Part shown: positions 15,623 to 25,500 of the stretch, piece by piece
How positions within the stretch are numbered: position 1 is the stretch's first letter
Layout of the letters: each line of letters begins with the position of its first letter
Virus record (IMG/VR): IMGVR_UViG_3300028372_000010
Span: 1-52,245 of that record
Strand: one strand, 5' to 3'
DNA: 52,245 nucleotides
Origin: a virus
Position numbers and translations under genes: made by a program
Notes under the pieces: generated by a model
Databases searched by the model: none
Seen by the model: the letters and a program-made list of their open reading frames with translations, nothing else
Told to the model about the DNA's origin: nothing

Positions 15623-16531
15623 ATGGGCTTCAAGAGACGGTTGGGCGACTTTGTCCGAGAGTTCAAATACGAAGGGGCGACGTTCTTTGTCCGAGGTCTC
15701 ACAGTTGGTGAGTACGCCGACTTAGCAGCCCAGAACCTTTTGAAGATGGGCAACAGCCTTTACATGGAGGTTGGACACTGCGGCCTGCTCGGTTGGGAGA
15801 ACCTGTACGCCGAAGATGAAGACGGGAACCTGTCCAAGTTCGAGTACAAAGAACACATGGACGGTGACTGGCTTGACGAGAAGACGCTGTCCAATATCGG
15901 GAAACACATTTACCACGAGCTTACGACGCTGTCTGATGAAGACGCCTCGAAGCTACGCGGATTCATCCGGTTCTTGTACTGGAGTTCGGATGAAGAGAAC
16001 AGGAATCAACTCAAGTCATTCGATTGCGACAACTGTCTCGAAAGCGGGATGGCCGTGAACCGGCCCTGCGGAGAGTACAGCATGGAGCATCGCCGCTCCT
16101 ACCTTGAGAAGCGCCGCGCAAAGGCCGTAGCAGCCGCTCAGGAGGCCGCTCAGGTCGCCGCTAAGAGGGTCAAGGGTCGTAAGGCGTATGGCAATGACAA
16201 ACTTCGTAGGCAGCGTAAGAGACGCCGACATGACCGGCAGAAGAGAGCCGAGGAAGAGGCGAAGCAGAACACAGAACTCAAAGGACCAAAGGGTCGCCAG
16301 GGTTTCATCATGGTTGGCGGCTACAGATACCCCGAGTGCCCGGTGTCATGGATTGACGAATGGGTGAAGGTTGTCGGGGAAGCAATGTATCATGCTGAGA
16401 AATCAGACATGCCGTTCTTTAGCGGTGGGATTGCCGATCAGCCCTACCAGATTTTTCGCGCTTCAAAAGTAGTCAAGAGTGAGTACGGTGCAGTAGAGCA
16501 CGAAGAGATGGAAAAGGAGCGGAATAAATAA
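15623..16531 (+). CDS. Tail protein between chaperone and tape measure
   Basis: 302 residues; start ATG 15623 with GGGAGG 4 nt upstream. N-terminus (FKRRLGDFVREFKYEGATFFVRGLTVGEYADL) has the look of tail-assembly proteins that recognise the tape measure. A Cys cluster FDCDNCLESGMAVNRPCGEY (about 135-155) may bind metal. About residues 160-225 are an Ala/Arg/Lys/Glu helix, very basic. The C-terminal part (GYRYPECPVSWIDEWVKVVG, then DMPFFSGGIADQPYQIFRA) resembles a small folded domain. In many siphoviruses this slot holds the frameshifted second chaperone; here it is a free-standing gene. Exact role unknown. Confidence 0.5.
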   Translation: MGFKRRLGDFVREFKYEGATFFVRGLTVGEYADLAAQNLLKMGNSLYMEVGHCGLLGWENLYAEDEDGNLSKFEYKEHMDGDWLDEKTLSNIGKHIYHELTTLSDEDASKLRGFIRFLYWSSDEENRNQLKSFDCDNCLESGMAVNRPCGEYSMEHRRSYLEKRRAKAVAAAQEAAQVAAKRVKGRKAYGNDKLRRQRKRRRHDRQKRAEEEAKQNTELKGPKGRQGFIMVGGYRYPECPVSWIDEWVKVVGEAMYHAEKSDMPFFSGGIADQPYQIFRASKVVKSEYGAVEHEEMEKERNK

Positions 16532-16552
16532 CCGCTCAAAGGAGAGGACGGC

Positions 16553-19500
16553 ATGGCAAACAGCAATATCAAGATTGGCGTTGAAGTAGTTGTAAAGGAA
16601 GTACAGGGCATCAACAAGGTTGCCGAGAATCTGCGCAAAGTTGTTGACCAAGTGGACAAGGCGTTGAAGTCGGTTGACTTCGACGGTGACATCAAGTTCG
16701 ACAAGAGTAGCCTCGAATCGTTCAGGAAGTTGATCGGCATGTTCAATCAAGTCATCGACCGTCTGTCGAAGACCTTGGCTGCGAACTCGAACGTCAAGTT
16801 GAAGCTCCAAGACGACGGCAAACAGATCGAGAACGTCTTAGTAGGTGCCTTTCAAGAGGCGCTTGATAAGATGGAAAAACGGATGAAGGAGCTCGGTCAA
16901 CAGTTTGAGCAGGACGCAACTCAGGCCGGTAAGAAGTTCAGCAAGGCGTCCAAGAGTGGCGGCGGCGCTGGTGGTGGCAAGGGGTCTCCTGATCTCGACG
17001 CCGATGGTGTCCGCAAGAACGCTGACGGCATGGAAGGATTCTCGACCAAGGGAATCGAGCGCGGATCTCTTGCTCACCTTCAGAAGATTCAGAAGCAGCT
17101 TGAAGAAGTTGGTGACGTCGGTGTCACTGAGCTTCGCAAGGTCAACGCGGCTATCAAAAAGACCGAGGCTGAGCTTGAAGAAGTTGAGATGGAAATGCGG
17201 TCCAACAAGTCTGCATTCAATGAGGCGAGACAGTGGACTAAGACCTGGGATAATCTCAGCAGCAGTGTTAGCAAGACTGAGAAGCAATTAACCAAGGTTA
17301 ACAAGGAGATTAAAAGCAACAGCCTTGACCACATCCAGAAGGAGTTAAAGCAGGCCAAGGAAGGCTATGAAGAGATGCGCAAGGCTGCTATTAAAAACCC
17401 TACTGTTGAGAAAGATTCAGAACTCAAGAAGCAACGCATTGCTGTTGAGCATCTTGCCAAGGAAGAGAAGCGCGTCAAAAACCAATCTGACAAGGTGGTT
17501 AAATCCCTAGAGCGTCGTCGTCAGGAGCTAAAGAAGATCCTGGCTCTGGAAAAGAGAGCAATGCAGCAGGTCGCTCCCGGTGGCACATTCAAGGGTGCAC
17601 AAAGTGAGATCGGGAAGAAGCGAAATGTTGTCAAAAAGAATCCCGGAACCTACAAGGACTTGGAGAAGGTCAAGCAAGATCTCGAAGGAGATTTGAAAAG
17701 CAGTCCTGAAAAGAAGCAGCAACAGGAACTTCGCAAGACCGCTGAGCTTACCGAGCTACTGGCTAAGCGTATCGAGTTGAGGACCGAGAACACCGAGCGT
17801 CAAATCAGTGTTGACAAGCGCGCTAGGGGCTTGCTCCAAGAGCTGGGTGATACCAGTGCCAAGGCTGGTAGAGAACTAGCCAAGGCGATGAAGAACCAAG
17901 ACCTCCACTCAATGGAGGCATTTGGTAAATCGATCGAGCGTACTGGAACTCGGGTTGCGTCTGGTATCAACGAGATTCGCGACCAAGTCCGGGCTCTCAA
18001 AAATGAGTCTAAGCAACTCAAGAATAGTCGCGACCAGTTGGAGGCTCAGGCGCAGAATATCAAGCCCAACAGAGAGGGCATGAAGCGCATTGCTGCCATC
18101 AAGACTGAGATCAAGGCAATCGACAAGCGTCGCAAGGAAGTCGAGAAGTCGATCAAGGTGAACAAGAAGGATGAGCACAGCCTTGAGCGATCGCTGGCCA
18201 CCCTGAACAAGCAGAAGCAACAGTACAGGGCAAACCGTGACGTGTTGAAGACGTACTACAACGAGCTTCAGAAAGGTCGTCGAGACTACCAGAAGCTCCA
18301 TCTCTCGATTGACACAAATGAGGAAGCCCTTGAGGCGCTTCAGAAGCGCACCCGAGAGGGGATCTTCGACAAGGCTACCCTTTTGGAGTCCCGTGACCTC
18401 ATCAAGAGGTTCCAGTCGGATCTCAAAAAGACTCAGTCGACTATTGCTCGGCTCCAGAAAGAAAAGATCATTGGGAAGCGCGCCATCGAAGCTGAAGCAG
18501 CTAGCGGCGGCGGCAACTTCGCGGGTCTGGACGAGTCTGGAAAAGAGGCTCGCAAGCTGGAGATGATCGAGTCGCTGTACAAGTCGATCGATCAGCAGAT
18601 CCAGCACACCCGCCGTGAGGCGAAGGGCCTTGAGAACACGCTGTCGAAAGGTGGCGCTGTGAACGCCCTTGAAAAGAAAGCCAACGCCTTCGACGAGATG
18701 GCTAAGGCTTCTGACAAGCTCAAGAAAGTAGAGAATAAAACCAAGGAACTCATCGCTCGCCAGAAGATCCTTGGCGAAGCGACAATAGACACCGCAGGTG
18801 CCTACAAGCGTGCTGCGCGTTCGGCCAAGGACATCGACAAGGACTATAAGCGCCTGTCGAATAGCATCGAAGAGCTTGAACAAGAGTTCATCCGCATGGG
18901 TGGAAGCTCTACTGAAGCTGGCCGCAAGGCAGAGGTCGCACTAAAGAGAGTTCGCAACGCTAGGAAACAACTAGTGGGTGGGCTTGGCGGGCAAGCTAGC
19001 ATGAAGCGCGGCAGTATTCGCGCTATGGGTAAGGATTTCGAGAAGGCTGAATCTGACATTACGAAATTCTCGAATCAGATCACGCGCATGCGCCGTGAGA
19101 TGAACATGGCCGACAAGGCTATCGACCAAGGCGGCAATGCTGCCCTCGTTGGTGCCCAGAAGATGAAAAAGCTGGGTGGCAACGCAAAAGATATGCGTGA
19201 CAAGACGGCCTACGTTGTCCATACCTTCCGTCAGATGAAAAGAGAGGGCAAGGATTTGACCAAGGTAGAGAGCAAGCTGCTAAGGCAAGCTCTCAGGCTC
19301 AACAAGGCATTCAGTAAGATGGGTGCTAGAGTAGACAAGTCTCGTTACGCCCTTGATAAAGTAGAGAAGTCGGCCAAGCGCGCCGGTAAGGGGTTCCGCC
19401 TCTACCGCATGGAGCTTGCTGATTCTGTGCGCAACAACTTCAAGTTCATCAACTCTATGTCCCTCATCATGGCTGGCCTCATGGGTCTGTCGATGGGTTT

Positions 19501-22500
19501 CATGGAGATCCTTGAAGAGAGTCGCGCATACGCTCGTGTGATGACTGTTGCTCGATCTGCCTCGAAGGACTTCGAGGAAATGTTAACCGAGGTTAAGACG
19601 CGGGTTCGTGAGACCGCAATTGAGTTCGGTGAGGCAACTGAGGAAGTTGCCGAGGTCGTCAAACAGTTCGGCTCAGCTGGTCTGACTATCGAAGAGTCAA
19701 TGGCCGGTCTCGACGCTGCTATGCGACTCATCACAACCACGTCGGCAGACGCTGAAGCCACGACTCGGTCGATGGCTGGTATGTACAACGTCTTCGGCGA
19801 TTCGATGGACAACGCGACATCGAAGCTCCAGAAGATGAATCGTATCTCCGACGTTCTTACCTCCGTCTACCGGAACCATCAGGCGGAGCTTGATGAGATG
19901 ACTCAGGGTCTCAAATTTGTTGCCGCAACTGGTAAAGTTGCAGGCTTCCAGTTTGAGGAACTTTCGGCGTTTCTCGCCGTCCTGAACGACAACATGATCA
20001 AGAGCGGTCAGGCTGGTCGTACCTTGCAGCGCGTGTTCGCACAGTTCGCTGCTAAGACTGGTCAGTTCAAAGAGGCTCTTGACGTTGAAGTTGATCCCAA
20101 CATGAGTCTCGACAAGCAGTTTCTCGCGGTCTTGGAAGAGGTCAACAAGAAGCTGAGAAGTGGAGAGACGACGCTTAGGGACTTGAACGCAAGCTTCTCA
20201 TTGTTCGGACTGCGTGGTGCTAAGGCTTTCGAGGTCTTGGCTGGCAACGTAGACGATGTGAAATCCACTATCACTGAACTCAGGGACGATTCCGCTGGTC
20301 TAAGCAGGAACCTTTCTGAGAACGTCAAAGAAACGCTTGCAAGAAAGTTTGAGTCTGCAAAGCAGGTTTTGCTTGAGTTCATGAGAAACGGGCTAGATCC
20401 TGCTAAAGAAGCCTTGATCTCTATTACTCATGCCTTGCAACAGTTCCAAGAGGCGATGGATATGCTTGGGCTGGATAAGCTCATTTCCAACTTCGTTGTA
20501 TGGGGAGGCGCTGCTATCGTATTAACACAGGGTATCGGCGCACTAATCATGGTGTTCGGAACTCTGTTCACGTCCATGAAGAATGCTGTTAGCTCAGTCA
20601 TCACCTCCACTGCCGCTCTCTTCACTCATGAGAGGTCGGTAAACGCTAATATTGACTCACTGCTTGTATCCGCTGCGGTCACCGAAAGTCACGCCAAGGC
20701 TCACCTATCAGAAGCTCAGGCGGCTAGAATCGCTGCCGCGAGTGAGAGTGAGTTAGCCAGTGCTAGGGCCGCAGCCTCAAGAACTGGTGGAGCCGCTGTT
20801 GCTAGCAAGGGCTTGTCTGCGGGAGCTGTTGGGCTCATCGCCGTCGCTATGATTGGGCTTGTGGCTGCGATTGGCTATATGGTCGACTCAATTGAGGACA
20901 TGCAAGAGTCCTTTGATGAGACGGCTGCATCTATCGCCAAGATGACAACCAAGACTAACGAGCTTGAGAAATTCAGGAAGGATCTTGGCAGTATCAATGA
21001 TGAGGTGAGGTTGTTCAGCACTGAGACCAGTGTCGCCGCTGATAAAGTGAGAGACCTGTTCAAGAATTCCGGTGCTGAACTCTCGATGGAGAACGAAGTT
21101 CTGACGATGTCGGATGAAGACCTTGTCAATGAATTGCCCAGGATTTATGAGCAGGTCCGGGTTGAGGTAGGCAAGCGAGTAAACAACATCAACAGTGACG
21201 TCCTAGAGAGCAACGACAAGCTGATCAGTCTATCTGCTCAGATGTTAGACCGCCAGTTTGGTAAGCAGCGTTCGGCATTCAAAGCTCAGGAAGGGGTGAT
21301 TGGCAGTGTTTTCTTCACGCTGTCCGAAGCGGCGAATAGCTTCGCTGCTGATTGGGCTGACATCTGGGATGACCGACCTGTAGAAGATGTGCAGGACAAA
21401 ATCGAGGAGCTGAAGATGACCCTCTATCTCATCAAGGAGGTCGGAGATCTGCGTATCACTGCGTCTGGTAACATTGTCAGCGATAGGGCCAACAGGGATT
21501 GGAAGGCTCATGGCGAGCAGATTCAGAAATTGTTGAATGATGGTCTGCTCGATGACCTCGCAAGAGGTATGGAGGAAGAGTACAGCGCGCGCCTTAATGG
21601 CCTGCTAAATAATGTTGGCGGCAAGACTGCGGATGAGGTCGTAAGAGCTAGAAAAAAGCTTGAAGACGCGCTGTACTTCAACGTGGAAGAGATGGCCACC
21701 GTCGAAGGAGTTGACGGGTTGCTCTTCAATGTCAAGGAAGTCCACGAAAACATCCTGCGCATTGCTGAGACGATGGAGGGTGTCAACTTCAATGTCATGA
21801 AGACGCTCGAAGTTGACCCTGTTCGTGAAACATCTGCGTTGCTCAACAAGCTGTTCGACATCATGGATGCCCCTGTCCCCATGAAGAACTTCATGAGGAT
21901 TCGCCATGAGTTGAACGAACTAAAAGAAGACATCAAGGACACGGAGAAAGTTCTTGGGGACTTCATTACTATGGACTCGGCTGACATCCATTCCGAGGCC
22001 ACGATGCTCATGGATGTTCCAGCGTTGCAGAAGACGATGGGGGATCAAGCGAAGGCGCTGGGGACCAATACACAGCGTGCGATCCTTCGTGGAATCAGGG
22101 AGGCGAACGTCAAGACGCCTATCCTGAAAGAAGCCATGAAGCCGTTCCAAGACAGCAGGAGTGCAGTCGAGGACATGAGCGACGAAGCTGTCGCTTCTGA
22201 GCTTGTCGAGGTTACACAAGGCGTTTCAGCCAACTTGATTGATTCTTCCGACAACGCGGCTGACATAGCTGACGACATGGGGAGAATGGCTAAGAACTCC
22301 GGTCTGTTTAATGTCAATATGCAGGGCCTAGGGGAGTTTACGGAGATATTTTCTGAGGCCGCAAGCAAGGCAGGGCAGGGCGTCAGTGATACGGCAGATC
22401 AGGTCAAGGATCTTCGTAATGCGATTCAGAACGACCAGATCACCACGATGCTGGACCAAAGGCGAAATGATATTTTCAGGGAATACATCGACCTGATGGA

Positions 22501-25500
22501 TGATGCTGCGAAGCGTCAGAAGACCCTCAACTCTCTTGCTAAGCAGTATATGAAATGGGAAGAGTTGAGACAGGAGCAACTGCTTCGCGGTGATATAGGT
22601 CTCGGAAACGAAGACTTGCAGAAGAAGATCGATGACCTCAATTTCGACTTCTCGCCTGACTCTACAGACTTTGCGATGGAAGAGTTCGACAAGTCCCTAG
22701 AGGCTGGCTTCGAGCTTCTTGAAATCCGCAGAAAGAACGCGGAACTTTCCGCCGACGAGTACGAGGTTGCCAAGAATATCTTTCTCCAGATCCAAGCCGG
22801 GATCAATGCTATTCAGGAGAAGAACACTCAGATCGGTATCACCAACAGGAATCTGAAAGGAAACCTGTCGCTTGTAACTGAGGAAGCAAGGCAGCTTGAC
22901 GAAACAGTGGACGCTCGCCTCGAAGAATTGAAGGCGACCGAGAAGCTTATCGCTAAGCAGGACGATCTCAACGAGGTCGTCAAGAATGGCCCGCATGGCG
23001 ACATGAGGGCGAGTGAATACCTCCTTAGCATAGAAGGGCTTCAGGAGATTAAGGGGCTTCAGAACGATCTGATCGCGCTTCGCTACAAGGCACTCAGTGC
23101 TGTGCGCGAAGAGAACGAGATGTTGTTCGAGAACCTTGAACTCACTGAGAAGATCCTCAATCCACAGGTCAAGCACGCTGGCGTCCAGTACAAGGTTCTT
23201 GGCTGGGCCCGTAAGATCAACCACATCGAGAAGATGAGGGTCTTGCGTCAAGAGCAGTTGACAGCGAAGTCTGAAGAACACCGTATCAGCATGGCTCAGT
23301 ATCAGTCGGAGATGATCCGGTTGGACAACCAAACGCTGAAGGTATGGGAGGAATTCAACAAATTGGCTGAAGAGACTAAGGAGACTGAGAAGGAGATCAA
23401 CGAACACGTTGACAACCGGATCGATCTCTATGAGAAGCTGTCTGAACACCTCGGTGGCCAAGCAGATGAACTCGCAGACGTAATCAATGACGCCCTGACC
23501 GACTCCCTGGACTTCGATAGGATGGGGGTTATTGGTCAGATGTCAGAGTCACTTGGTAGAGACATCGTTTCGACGATGGGTGATGCCGAGGGTGCAGTCA
23601 ATGACTTCGTGGCTGGAGTCAGGAGCGGACGAGTTAACCTGGGTCAACTCGATGGCGCGATGGCGACAGTTGCCAATCGAGCCCGAGAGTACAGAAGGGA
23701 GCAGGAGAAGGTCAACGACCGGCTGAGGGAGCTGCGCCAGTTCAAGCTGGACCGCTCGCAAGGGCAGTTCTCCCGTTACCTTGACGCAGATGAGGTCAAA
23801 GAGGCTGAGAAGGCCCTTGACACCTACGTCGGTACTGCGCAGAAGTTGTACAAGGATTCGCCTACGGCTCTGACGGGTTCGCTCGAATGGGCGACGAAGG
23901 CAGCTGAACGGCTCGCAGAACTGCAAGTCAGCACCTCTAAAAAGAAGTACAAGATGGTGTTCGACGACGAGGGGCTGCAAGCCATTAAGATGCTGCTTGA
24001 TGTCATTGACGACAAGGTGAAAGAGATTGGCGATCGACAGCTTAGCTTCCTGCCGGATGGTATCACCGATCCCAAGAAGTTCGCCCAAGAGATTCGTAAG
24101 AACCTTGAAGGCGAGGGAATGGATATCTTTCGTAACGCGGAAGGCCGAGCATCAGTCAGAAATGATCACCTGAGCAACATTGACAGCAACATCCAGCGAA
24201 TCGCCAACGAAGTAACAAGCCGTGATGGTAGGGCGATGGCTGGCATGACAGAAGCATCGAAGGCTTCCAAAGAGGTTAGTGGTACCGGAGAGTCGGCCAA
24301 GGCCCTCGAAAAGAACCTTGATGACATGGGGGCCACTAGTGAGAAGGCAAACAAGGCTATGAAGGAGGTCGAGAAGACCACTAAGAGCCTCAGCGACGTA
24401 GCCAAGACCACTAAGCCTCAAGATGTTGATAGGGAGCTTACAGACAAGGTCAGAGGTATTGAAGCAGATGCCGCAAAGGCTGTCATTGGCTGGCAGATGG
24501 GCGTTGCCGCGATGGAAGCCGGACGTGGTAAAGCTCTCCAAGATCGTGGATCAGATGTCATTGATAACAGCTTCGTCTGGCAGAGCCTCCAAGAAGGTAT
24601 GGAGATGTTCACAAAGAACGCTGGAGAAACGCTTTCCAGCTTCTTTGATAGCGTCTTCGTTCCCGAGTTCGCCAAGGCTAACGCCGAGGTGTACGAGCAG
24701 TACATCGAGCAACTAGAAAACATCCGTGTGCAGTACAAGCGGAATGTGAGTACGGCGATCGATGGCCTGCAACGGAACGAGTCGACCTATTACAGCTACC
24801 TCAATTCCATCATGGACGCTGAGAAGCAACGTCAGCAATCCATCCTTGACGCTCAGAAGCAGTACAGGGAAAGCCTGAAGAAGACCAAGGACGTCATCAA
24901 GGAGCAGTTTGGAGAGGCATTCAAACAGGTGTTCAACGCGAAGGCTGTCAGTAGCATCGTGGGACAGTTCACGCAAGGCTTGTTTGGAGCACCAGACCTT
25001 GAGACTAGCTTGAACCAGTTTGCTGGAGCGCTTAACGTGGCTTCGGATCGACTGATTGAAGCTGGTACCGACTTCCTTAAAGGCAAGCTCACTGAAATGG
25101 GCATGGATTTGTCCGAGTCTGCTAGCAGGACGTTCGATGAGCTTCGCCCCGAGTTGAAGAAGAACCTTACTGATATGTTCAGCGATGATGTCGAGGGTGA
25201 CATCGGTCTCAAGATGGCGAAAGAGCAGATGACCAAGGGCTTCCTTGATTCATTGCCCGACGAGGCTTTCATCCAAAATGAGTTCGCTCTCAGAACCTAT
25301 GAAATCCTCGATTCGGCCACTAGCGTCTTCGGTTCAGCGTTCGCCGCTGCCGCATCGTCAATGGCCGGAATGCTCACAACCGGTATCTCTCGAATCGTCG
25401 AGATGACACTGAGTGGTGATGCAGACAGGATGAGGGTCTTCTACCTGAAGTTCATTGAGGAACTCCCCCGAGCAATCGAGGAATTCACCAATGAGTTCAG

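Noticed and set aside
17909-18883. 324-codon open frame on the minus strand
   Set aside because: Antisense to the coiled-coil part of the tape measure; Leu-rich shadow of the Lys/Glu-rich plus strand.
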